DNA of 64,000 bases, taken from NCBI GenBank assembly GCA_947579665.1, contig OX388343.1:92484254-92548253 (forward strand), in the 5' to 3' direction. The stretch's first letter is position 1; every line of letters starts with the position of its first letter. The notes under the pieces were generated by a model, which saw only the letters and a program-made list of their open reading frames with translations, did no database searches and had not been told where the DNA came from. The position numbers were made by a program, and so were the translations under genes. Positions 50,263 through 61,900 of this stretch are shown piece after piece. This DNA is from Sympetrum striolatum. Taxonomy: Eukaryota > Arthropoda > Insecta > Odonata > Libellulidae.

Positions 50263-50430
50263 GAAAACATATCACTAACTATCTATGCTAAAGACCTAAC
50301 CAGACTATTGTCTGTGAGAACATCACCATTCCAATTAATTCCAGGTAGATTAAAGTCACCGCAAATTATAACATCAGACACATCAGACCAACTACTTAAT
50401 AGAAATACAATAGAAACAGGCTGCAAAAAT
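50263..50430 (-). mobile_element. CR1/Jockey-like LINE remnant, endonuclease part
   Basis: Minus-strand reading gives SSWSDVSDVIICGDFNLPGI followed by NW, the GDFNLP motif of LINE endonucleases. It is the upstream half of the element at 46590-47293; the RTE insertion lies between the two halves. The 5' end toward 50500 is decayed. Confidence 0.75.
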
Positions 50431-50439
50431 AAAAAGTAA

Positions 50440-52950
50440 AGCAGAAATAAAGGAGGATAATATAAAAATTGATTGAGCTCATATAGTACTTTTTAAAAGA
50501 ACAATAACTTAACTTTTTAAGAAGACACTGCATAATAGTTTTAATTCCTTGATAATGGTTTTGAGTTTGCATCGCAGTCCTCTAATAGAACCTTGCACTT
50601 TGCATTACAGGAAGGTTTGGAGGATCAACAAATCATGTATTTTCATAGATCTTCAAGAAATTGATGATTGGAAGTTCAACATGAAATGACCTAAAGTGAA
50701 ACGCATTTTTTAGGTATTAATTATGTGGTAGTTTCAACTTGGAAACAAAATTTGCTATATGTGGCTATAAAAATTTTTCTATTAGTTACTGCAAAGAATT
50801 TTTCTGATATTACCTAATTTATTTTAACTCATACATTTCTCAATCTCTAAAATTTCTCAATTCTTATACTTGATTCCAATGAGAATAAATGTAAATAATT
50901 CCGCTTGTATATCATTAAAAGTCCACACTTATTCACTGATTTGGGTGTTGAATGTCATAGGCCATGCTAAAATAAACTAAATAGCCACATTTGGGTCACA
51001 TTCTGCAACTTATACTTGAATTCTATAGATTAATAATTATTGCTAGATATCCATAGACCTTTCAAGGTCCTTGTATCAGATATATGAAGGATTAGGTTGA
51101 TGATAATATTCATAGCATTTTTTATATGATTTTAAATTATTTATTCTATACTTTCGTCCATGTTTGAACCTTACTATCCTTAAAACAAATGCCTCTATCA
51201 GTGAATTTTTTGTTTCAGAAAAGGAATTTTTGGACCCTCTTCTGTTTTTCTCATGTTCAAAAGGTGAAGAGAGTGAGCTCAAACAGTAGGGAAACTTTAG
51301 GTGAGAATAAGATTCTTACTACATACATTATTTGAAGATATCATATCTGAAAAGAAAGAGCTGAGGATTGCGTAGCTGTGAGAAAGCACTCTACTATGCA
51401 GAGAACAGAGAACTTATGCTATTCCAAACACTACTTTAAGTATGTACCATTATGAAATAAATATAGAAATACCTTACAAAATATCTATGTGAGAAGAAAT
51501 TAGGTAAAAGGATTGTTTAAGAGGGTGGGTCTAAGGTTGCAGTAACCAGACCCTTTGGTGGGCTCCCCAAGCACCTATATAAAAAACTATGATGAAGGAA
51601 TGAATAAAAAAGTGATGATGATAGAATAATGTGTACCTTCCTGCATACCAGTAATATATAGTAATTATAACATACATTATTTTATTCATACATAAATATC
51701 TTCATGCATACATAAATAACTAGAGTTGCTACATTTATTTGATAGATTGACCCCATCTACTGATTTCCATCTTTATTCCTTTCTTTTTCCTGGAACGTTT
51801 CCCTTTTCAGATCACTGCTCTTGGTGTTACATCCTATCATGTCTCTATTACTTTCTCTTGGGAAGATGTTTTCCAATTGAAGATTAAAAATTCTTCTAGG
51901 TTCTCCACAGACACCCATTATTCACAAGTGGCTATGCCATTACGGTCTCATTATTGTTATTTTATCTTGCAACTTCTTATATGGAATATGAACTTATATG
52001 GAGCAGAATTCTTTTCTTGGTGGTACATACCTGGAAAAAGGTTGAGAACCCCTTTTCATGTATGAGACCATATTTTTAGACTGTTTTGCCTAGGTAGGAA
52101 CTAGTGTTACATTTTTTATCTTTTGTAGTATCTCATACACTTACTAAATAGGGAAAATCATCAGTAAGAAGAAGAACTCATTTTATCAATTATACTTATA
52201 TTGTTTACTTGTCACTGGATCTCTTATAAACCAAAGAAAGAGAAGATAGGTCAGCACTCCAATTCATTTCAAACCTCTCTAATTATTAAGATTTTTATGA
52301 TTCTTGTTGTGTTGGTGTTGACATTGCTGGTAATGCCCTAAGTGATGTCATCACAAACACTGTTATTTTTAAACATATACCATGCAGACTTAGAGCCACA
52401 ATAATGAATAAGGATTCGTATTATGTTTGTAGTATTTCCCCATCACCTGCCAAAGAGTAAATATCGATCAATTGTCAATCTACTCTCCTAAAATCCATAC
52501 TTTTCTTTTGCAAAATGTATATCTACTACTATTATCCAATCTCCTATTCTATTATCCTTTCATATAATTTTGCAGCCTTTGATCATATGGCAATGATTCT
52601 GTATTTGGAATATATCTGAACTTGACCTAATACAGTATAACCTAAAAACCTTCTATGGATTTTTTAAAAACAAAGAGAATCAATTAACTGCTTAAAGTGT
52701 TTGCAGATGTAAATCTCAATCAATGTATTTTGTGCTGTCCCCTACACAAAGAGAAGAAGGGGATGAGGGACTTAGTGGTTTCCCGTGTTTTTAATTGCTA
52801 CCAATTTCAGTACCTACAGAAGTAGCATCATCAGGTAATGGAAATCCTTTTAATAGTGAATCAGAGTCATCAATAATCATCAACAAAGATTTCTCATTAA
52901 GTGAATAAAGAGAGAGAGAGAGGTCTATGAATAGTATTGATGAAGATAAG
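50440..52950. other. Intergenic, no gene recognised
   Basis: AT-rich intergenic DNA with short ORFs only. It includes a repeat-like piece at 51527-51640 and a weak reading frame near 52290 resembling a LINE RNase H block (GVDIAGNALSD). Confidence 0.6.
51527..51640 (+). repeat. Hairpin and GATGAT tail, probable retroelement 3' end
   Basis: A nested hairpin (GGGTCT...AGACCC enclosing GGTT...AACC, 51527-51553) is followed by a G/C-richer stretch and then GTGATGATGATAG, the simple tail seen at ends of LINE or SINE copies. Confidence 0.4.
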
Positions 52951-54560
52951 AGGTAAAAGGAAACCAGACATGTAATAATGCGCAATGGTATTCTGAAAAT
53001 TTTATTCGAAAAAAATTGTGGGAAGAATTATAAGGGAAAGTATATTCGTGGTTACCGATAGCTAGCAACTGTGAAAGCATGCATCGATTGACAAAGAAAT
53101 GGAAGGCTTGGGGATGGGGACTGATAACCAAGATAATGATAATGTAGGAAACTATGCATCTTAAAGGCCTTGCGAAATAAGGTCACTGAAGATACATCTC
53201 AAATGCCAAGTAACAGAGACTACCCACTCGGTAATCCATTCGTACGTGAGGGCAGTAGAGTCACTCCTATTGCAGTTGGATCATTCCCTCCCATTTTTTC
53301 ATCATAACTCCATTATGCTCAGTGGCAATTTTGCTACCCCACCCTCTGCCCATTTCTCTCAACGCGCCTTGAGCTACACCCCCAAATGAGATTCTCACTT
53401 CCATGTGCCACTCTTTTACACCCCCCTTTGCATTCGATATGAGTTTTTTTTCATTCCTTGCGTCATCCGCCCCTCCCCTTCAACTCCATATCCCTCATGC
53501 ACTAAAAGTCGTCTATTCTCAGGGGACAAGCAGGGGTTGACACCCCTCCGTCAGGGTTACCACCATCAAAGTTTTAAGGCACACTTTGATCATATGGCAC
53601 TGTCCAGTAATCGACAAAAATTATCCGATGTCTGGTGATTCGTCTTACCGGTAGAATTGCCGCGCGGAATTCACTCTTTGAGTACAGGAATGAAGAAACT
53701 TTTTTGGAGTTCAGTGAAAAATTCGGCCTGACACCAAAGGTTTATAGAAGTCTGTATAAAATCACACATATGAAGACATTCTCTACAATATTAGCACAGC
53801 AATATTCCTCCTCTCCCTTTACCAATGTAATAGATAATTTTTAAGTTTGGAAAGCTATGCCAGGATGACGGTTTATATATTTCCGGATATGTGCGTGATT
53901 TAACTGGATCTTTTTCATAATCTACAAGGGTAATAAAATATGAATCAATTCATCGAGATTGTGACCTAAAACCGAAATTCTGGCTGTGAACTCCGTGTTG
54001 ACGGACATTGAGGGATATGTTGGAGTAAAAATCGATGAAAATTAACGTAATAGTAATCAAGAGATATCTCTGCTTGTTATTAAATGTGAAATAAATATAA
54101 TATATGTATATAAATGTTGTAGGACATATTGGCATATTTTTAAAACAAAATTTTCACTTCATAATTAGTATATCGAAGAAGATTATCTTTCAGCTTCAGC
54201 AGCATTCTTTTCAGTACTACAATTCCGATAAAACCTACGTTTTAGAGAATAAAATATCCGGAAAGCTCATCAAAATAACAATTATCTCCTTAATTAGAAA
54301 TAACTCGTGATTCGATGTACATTCATTCCGTATTCCATGCAAAGACGAATGGCATACTGACGATGACTTTTGGTATACGAGAATACCTGTAGAGTAGAGC
54401 CACTGCAAACATGAAATTAAAAGTATTCCCACCACGCAAGAGAAGAGTTTAGCCAAATATGAAGTCATTGAGAATCTCTCGACAGGAAAGTTACCTTTTC
54501 AAGCTTCAGAATTATTTTTTCTTTGGGGTATTTCGTTGTTGGAAATGTAACTATTCCAAT

Positions 54561-54587
54561 TAGCTCAGCCAATTATTGGCTCAGCTA
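54561..54587. repeat. 27-bp palindrome with paired CCAAT boxes
   Basis: TAGCTCAGCCAAT and ATTGGCTCAGCTA face each other around one base, with one mismatch in 13. This gives two inverted CCAAT motifs. Confidence 0.6.
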
Positions 54588-57500
54588 TGTTTACTGAAAA
54601 ATATGCGATGATGAAATTATAGCATTAGGTAAAATAGAATGAAAATAATTATCTATAAAATATAATTGAAATGCAATATTTAGGAACTAATCGACTCTGT
54701 AGACTTAAACAGACCCATAAAATTTTCTGATCTAATAGCTATTATAGTCAGCCTATTTCTACGATTAAAATTGCATTTAAACTACTATGGCCAAAGATTA
54801 GCGCAAATTTAAAACAAGAGAGCTAGGAAGACTCGTTTAGACCTCATATACCCAATTGCTCAAAGAGTATATGATCCTCGAAATCTCTAACAATAAGTCT
54901 AAATCGAAGTGAGGGTGCTAAAGCACATATTATTTTTCTATTATTAGCAATTAACTGCTAGTAGGCTGTAATCCTTGAGGCAGTGTTTTTATCTAATTAT
55001 ATGTAAGTTTTAAACGCAATCATATACAATATGTAACAAAAGTCAATTAAGATAAGAAATAATCAAAACATTATATCAATTTAATGGATGCTTGAAAAGG
55101 AATGTTTAATCCTGATAGGAGATGTTGGAAATTAGTATCTTTAGAAGAAAACAGCTGAATAATTTTAATCTTTGGCTCACTTATCAACTAAATCTGTGCT
55201 ACGAAATAAACCATACGTTTCTCAGTTGCAGTTTAAGTTTCAATCCATCGGGAAGAAAACGTTTTATTAGGAAGGAAAAATTTTGATACAATTACTGTAA
55301 ACTCAGAGAAGAAGTAATCACTGAGAAAATTGTGTACAAGTAACCTCCTTACCTCACACCAGAAAAACAGCGCCCATTCTCTGAATCTATTGAAAATATA
55401 CCTCTTCTACTTCTTATTCTCTATGGCAACCTACCAACACCACTTTTACAAACCTTCCCCATACATTTCGCGCACCCCTTTGCGAATGACGCACAATTCC
55501 AACACAATTTACTCCGCTTTGGGGGTTCGGGTGGTGAAGGGAGGGCTTTGTATAGCTTTTATGGGAGAAGGCCAGGGTTAGGGAAACTAGTAACGTGTAA
55601 AGAGGGTGAGCGTGGGAGGGAGTACATTAATTCGACGCGTCCCTCTCCGAACCGACGATAAGTGCACGCTCTCCAGGAATACCAATTTCATGGAGGGCGA
55701 AATGAGTTACCTGTGGAGTTGCGATGATTCGACAATAACGAGCGTAGAAATCACATCTTCGGCCATTGAAATACTTATTAGCGGAGGAACCCTATTAGTC
55801 GATCGCGATCTGCCAATGGATCTCGAAGTTTTTTAGAGCCTCTTGCTTTTACTCTCAATTAAGTTCTGGAAGAATCATAATCTTAGTTGGTCCTAGATAG
55901 GCAGGTAGCAAACAATTATATCAATCGTGTTTTGACCGGAATCTAAAATCACAAAAGCAGTATTTACTCGCAACTTCATAAAGTTTACGTTCGAAACTTT
56001 CACTGACGGCGCTTTGGTATCTTCTAACAAGTAAGTCCGACAAGTTCGAAGCGTAATACAAAATAAATCGTGCAGAGGAAAACGCGGTTAGAAAATGAAG
56101 AAAGATGAGATATATGAACCACGAGAAATACCAGAAATAAGTAACAAATATTAGCATATTTCAAGTAATGGATTTTCACACGGTTATTTTCTCTCATGCA
56201 ACCCGGCGAAAGTCGAGTCACTTGCTCAGCGTACCGAGAAGGAAATAATCTGCCGCAGCTAATATTTTTTTGAACCTGGTCCTGTTATATGGTATGGTCC
56301 TACTTACGATAGTAAACTACGGGTGTCTTTTCGGCCTTTCTAGAAAATTGATTCTTTTTAGGGACACGGTGAGTGTAAATCAGGTCCCAATCTAACGCCT
56401 ATAAGATATAAGAACTCGAGGAGATTAGGCGTTTTAGAGTTGTACACAGGAGTATCTTCGTCACATGAATCGAATCAACATATATTATATTTTTCAAGCA
56501 CTCGCATAGAATACTGATCAAGGATTGGAATTAGATGAGGATGGCACGATAACTGCTTTAATAGTTCTAAGGGGAAAATTCTGAATAACACTTCCTGAGA
56601 TACAAAAAGTAATAATTTAAAGAACTCATGAAAAATTGCTAACAAGTGCTTGGTAGAGTATTGCCGATGCATATTTACTGACAAAGACTACATATTCTCT
56701 TCCCCTGTGCTGAGGATGACACATGAGGATGCGTGCGGGGGGCTGGCAGCCAGAAAATAGCTCTCGTAATCGGCTTTGATATGAATAAAACATTCAGCAT
56801 TTAAGTAACGTATCCATTTAGCTTTTGGTGTATTCAGAGTGAATTATTTAAGGGCATTCTTTCAGAGCGAGATTGAATAGCGGAAAAACTAGAGAGCATT
56901 GGATGATTGCGTTACCGTCATCTTATTTTCCAGCAATAGTTAGTGACATTGTTCGGATACAGACGGAAGATGAATCACCGCCACTGATAACTGAATTGGT
57001 TGAATTGAATAAAAGACATGATGGAGGTGACTTTGAACGAGGAGGAGCGCCAAGATAATCATACTTTACTGCGAGTTTTTCGTTGCGTCTCTGTTGCAAC
57101 ATCGTCAACCATATCTCACAAAGTTTGGTAGTTCGATCTTTGGAAATTAATAACACGAATAAGTCGTAAAATATGTTATTGTTTCGGGATCATGCATTTT
57201 AATAGTGAGTAAATTAAGTTAAGCGACTGCAACTTCAAAAAAGTGAGTGAGTAATTTGACATTGTTGAAAATGCGAGTAAAATGACACGGTAAAAAAACA
57301 AACTCGATCTTTTTTTTTTTAAAAAACTTTTTGTTAATGCGATGTTTAAATACGTGTTTTAATAAAAAGTTAATAAACTTCTTACTCTTCCAAAAAATAC
57401 GCATAACCTATAAAAGCTGAATAGCATAGGAGCTAAAATTTACTGCGAACTTCCGATAGTTTGGCTGAGAACTGGAAAATGTTCTGAAGGAAAATTTTGC

Positions 57501-58835
57501 TGGAGCATCCGAGTTTTTTCCTACTTGGCTTCTACGGCCAAGAATGACGTCTAAACAAAGCAGCATTTTCAGAATGAATATACTTTTTTTTTCTAGTATG
57601 ATTAGATGTGCGATTAAAATGTAAGCTTCTAACCAATGATAGTAATAACCCTCTCAGTGATAGGTTCAATGGTTGCCAAAATTTAGAAAGAACCTCGAAA
57701 GTTTGCGCTGATACCAACACCCTTCTGTCTTTCTTCGCGTCATGGGTTGCAGATGAGTACGAAAAGTCTATTTACCAAACATATGAAGGTTGAACCGAGA
57801 TCATCGAGATAGCAATAACGTGAAAACAATCGATCAATAAACTGCGAATCTCTCGTCCGAAAACTAAATTTGATTAGAGCGCGCGCGAGTCTCGAATTTG
57901 AGGCGGGAAATTAGATTTGCTTTGTTGACGTAGTTCGGCCCACTCCCTCAAATCGTTCCGTTTATTTACACCATGACGCAAATATCCACGCATGAACGCT
58001 CCGTCCGCAGAGGGCTCATCATTTTATCAATTACGGGCAGAGAAATCTGCCCCCACCATTCCGCTGACAGACAATAAAAGGAAGCGCTACCCCATTTATA
58101 ATCCTAGCGACGGCCCATAAATTCGCATCCTCCCATCGCCTTTCCATTCAAAAGTTGAGTGCGTAATCTTGTTTGTCCTTCTCCGCTCGGTGGAATTAAA
58201 TCATAACCGAATTAATTCTCGGCCCCAAACTCTCGGAATGATTTCCTGATAGCGTCCCGGACCGAGTATATGACTGCTTATCTCCCGTCATTGTAATCAC
58301 ACGGGATCCATACAATTCGATGGCGTTTTTCATTGCGTTACTACTAAATGGACCAAAATTAAGTGACTCGGTCAGTAGTTGCAGGATTTACGCGTGCAGG
58401 ACGATGAGACCTCTTCGTTCCATTCCCATATATGCCGAAGCTGTTAACCTTTTGTCCTCCGTAAATTACTATCATACTAAATAAAATACGCAACACTCAA
58501 TGACATATTGAGATAGCCTAATGAAACTTCGTATCACATTATGACAATAATCTCTCCTAATATTTATCTTATATCAAATAACATTAAACGGAAGCATTAA
58601 AATGTTTTAACAACACGCTAAATGTTATAAGCGCAATAGCACTATTTTTACGTATGTGTAGGATCGCTTACATAAAATACATTGCAAACTCTATTAGTGC
58701 TGAGGTACAACCTTTTTCTTGTATACTTGTACTTGTATACTATACACAGCTTTTGATCTATATCAGGAATCCCGCGAGGAAAGTTAATCCGTTATAATCC
58801 AAGGAAAACCACCTTCAGAAACAACTTCTGTAACT

Positions 58836-58959
58836 AAATGAAGAGAGAACACTTAGTACACTTCCACAGATGTTATCCAGATGATGCTAGTTCGCTAGCG
58901 AAACATGTCGCTGTATGAATAAAATCTATGGAAGTGTACAAAGTGTCCTCTCTTCATTT
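58836..58959. mobile_element. Fold-back element with 36-bp arms
   Basis: The arms 58836-58871 and 58924-58959 are inverted copies with three mismatches (33 of 36). The 52-bp loop contains a perfect 12-bp palindrome (TTCGCTAGCGAA, 58891-58902) and an AATAAA next to the right arm. It is probably a MITE-like or retroelement-derived repeat. The region on either side shows no gene. Confidence 0.6.
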
Positions 58960-61299
58960 CATTATGGCCTTCCAGAAATTAACGCCTTCGCATATTGAGT
59001 TATACTTCTGTGACTTTTAAAAAGATTTTCTTGCGATTACCCCTTCCTAAAGATACTTCCTATATTTTTAACAATAATAATCATAAATAACAATGAAATA
59101 GAAACAATTTGTCAAGGAGAAATATTTTTATGGAGTTATATTTTATGGTGGCAGAGTAGCTCAATTTTTCTCAATTAATATCGATAACTATAGACTTATT
59201 AACAATAAATAACTTGAGATATTACTTCGAGGATGATCATTTTCGAAAATACAAAACGATTAATTTTTGCCAGAAGAACGATATCTGTGATTAGTTCCAC
59301 TACGGCAGTTGCATCATTATGCAAATAAATTCATCATTATAAATCCGATCTTCCATATTTGTTCTTTAGCCATCTAAAAGTAAAACAAATTAAGCAAAAT
59401 TTTAAAAGAAAACACCGCAATATCCGTTTAGATATCATATTGTTAACCTAAATGACTAGTATAAATATTAGGCAAGGACTAACAGGTTCTTTTATCAGAT
59501 TACCTTTCACAAAATAAGAGCAATTGTATCGATAACATCAGCTGATTGAACGAATATTTTCGGATTTAGAGGACTTACATAAAAATGTTTCTAGAGCAAA
59601 CAGACCGCGAAAAAACAATTAAGCAAATTAAAAGTTAATAATTTAGGAGTTATGCACTTGTATTGACCATATAGGCTAGGAAGGAAGCAAGAATTAACGC
59701 ATCAGAATTGAGGTGTAGCATTATTGCGCCATAGAAAAGGAAAGTCTACACACTCATGTTGTTGCATTCTGAGATCTCCCCACGCAAGGGTGGTGTCAGG
59801 CGTGGGAGAGCGACCCATTGCCAAGAGAGGCCAATCTGGGCTATTGAACGGGTGTGACAATCGAACGACCCTCTCAACTGGATGAAAGCGACAGAAATGT
59901 GCTTCAGAAACGGGGGCTTCTCGAAGTCTATATTCGAGGATGTCCATTTTTAGGGGCAGATGCAGACCTCCGGGCAATCCAAATATATTGCGGCCTTTCA
60001 TTATTTAGCTATATTCGCTGAAAGCCGAGGGCAATTTTGATTCAAATGAGACATTTTGTCCTTTCTTCAAGCTATATATGATCGAGCCTATACAGCCTTA
60101 CCGCCTATCATTTACTTAATGGCAAATCAGGGAATATCCGAGAGAAAAACTCGTCTTTATTAACTACACTTATCACATTATTGTTCCGGAAAATATCAAA
60201 TTACGAGTTCTCCAATTTTTGCAACTCCCTGAATAAGGACATCATTTTAAATATAAATTCGTCGCTAAAAACTGCAAACAAATACTCACCAACCGAACTA
60301 AAATCTATCGTATACATCTTCTACGGGTAACCACGAAGTTATCCAAAAAATCTCCATAGTAGATTCAGTTAAATTTTGTTCAGAAAATTTCATTTACAAT
60401 TACATTCATATTCTGCAAGCCGCCACTGGGGTAAAAAAGTTGGATTAGGTTAATTTGAAGACCATGGTTAAGGAAACTTTCTGTTCGGAAGGAGATATAT
60501 GCTGGACGCCTATTTCGTGTTAATACTCTTTTAAGTAATAATAGTTTAAGTATACTTTTACTTCGTGAAAATACATTCTTCTTTGCGCCAAAAAGGACTA
60601 ATATGTAAACAAATACGAAAGTAGTATATCATTAAACAATATACACGGCAAAAGATTAACGTGCCATTCTGAAGGCAGTGATAATACAAATTTTGGTAAT
60701 TATTAATAGAATAATTAATTCAGCCTTAAAATATTTAATTAGTATATAGAATTATTACTTTAGAATAATTTAGCCAAAGTTAATTTTTACGGCCGATTGT
60801 ATAAGGTCATCCAATACATATGCCGATTTTATCTAATGTTACAAGTCAAAGATAAAGATTTGTAAGCTGAACTAAAGAATATCCGGGTTCAGTTTAAAAT
60901 CTACGTACCTTAAACCGTATACGTGCTCGTACGTACCATACCGTCAGACGTGCCTGCTGTAGATAGTAACATCGTTAGACTCTACGATACGATACTCTCT
61001 CCAATGTTTAAGGCTAAGGAAGGATCTTTTTGTATCACTCACCCGCATAATATGAGAGCATATCTCAAAATTTTCCAGGAAGAAAAAACTTCTTGGGCCA
61101 ATAAAATTGTTGGTAATAACAACCTTAAAAATCCTCGAGAAGAGTAAATACAAAACAAATAGAACAGATGTCCAGAGAATAAAATATTCGGCTAAGACAG
61201 CTCTAATATCGGGTGGGCAAAGCAATAATTTCCGTCATTTATTTTATTTATTTTCTTTCCGTGACAGTAACCGTTACCGACTGTATCGTGACGACCTTC

Positions 61300-61900
61300 G
61301 GTACTTGACAGCGCCGTCGTTGTCATCTCACAGGGGGCTGAATGTCCCCAGAGAACTTTTCCCAGCGTCGGAGGTGGCCCCCGGCGTAGATTATGGATGG
61401 CTTTGAAGTCTTCCTTTGTGGCGTCTTCCCCAGCACTCCATCACCAAATCTCCTCTGCACATTTTTCTCTCCGGGAAGCATCCGCTCGGCGGGTGACCAT
61501 CCTCCATGCCTCTGTTGTTGTTTTCGTTCGTCCCCCACCCGGCCGTGGGATAAAGGCGCGAATGAAATATGGATTGCTGCGATTGCAGGGGATCCTCCTC
61601 TTGTTTGGCGTGGGACAAAGGGCAAAGAGGTTTTGGAGTGCGCGGCGCCCGGTCGAGTGTCCGCCGTCGTTATTCCGAGAGCGGCGCGTGTTGTTGGTGC
61701 GAAGAGGAATGATTCGAAAGGGCATCGGAAGAATGAGTTTCTCCCGGATTGATTATTTTCCCTCCTGGGTCGAAAGGTTTGAATACGGGCTGATTTGCGG
61801 ATGTGCTTCCCTAAAAGAGGCCTCGGTCCGTTTTCGGTTCGGGATTATCGCATCCCTCGGTCTTCTGCGGGTGTGTTAAAGGTTCAAGAGGAAGGGTACG
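61300..61900. promoter_or_regulatory. GC- and CpG-rich island
   Basis: The most GC-rich segment of the window. Overlapping ORFs on both strands (up to 160 codons, plus 61397-61879) are what GC-rich DNA gives by chance, and none shows a known domain. It could be a promoter, an unmethylated regulatory element or part of an unrecognised exon of a gene to the right. Confidence 0.4.

Larger units (their letters stand above)
52951..61299. other. CpG-richer intergenic region, no gene recognised
   Basis: From about 53 kb the CpG content is clearly higher than in the gene block to the left, highest at 57,840-58,440. Small ORFs (for example minus 59702-60001, 99 codons; plus 53635-53844; plus 55606-55836) show no similarity I recognise and lack splice or domain support. 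Confidence 0.6.

Noticed and set aside
59702..60001. 99-codon minus-strand ORF as a gene
   Set aside because: No similarity, signal peptide or splice context recognised; kept only as a mention in the intergenic entry.
61393..61879. Protein-coding gene in overlapping ORFs of 75-160 codons
   Set aside because: ORFs of similar length exist in several frames on both strands, as expected in GC-rich DNA; none has a recognisable domain.
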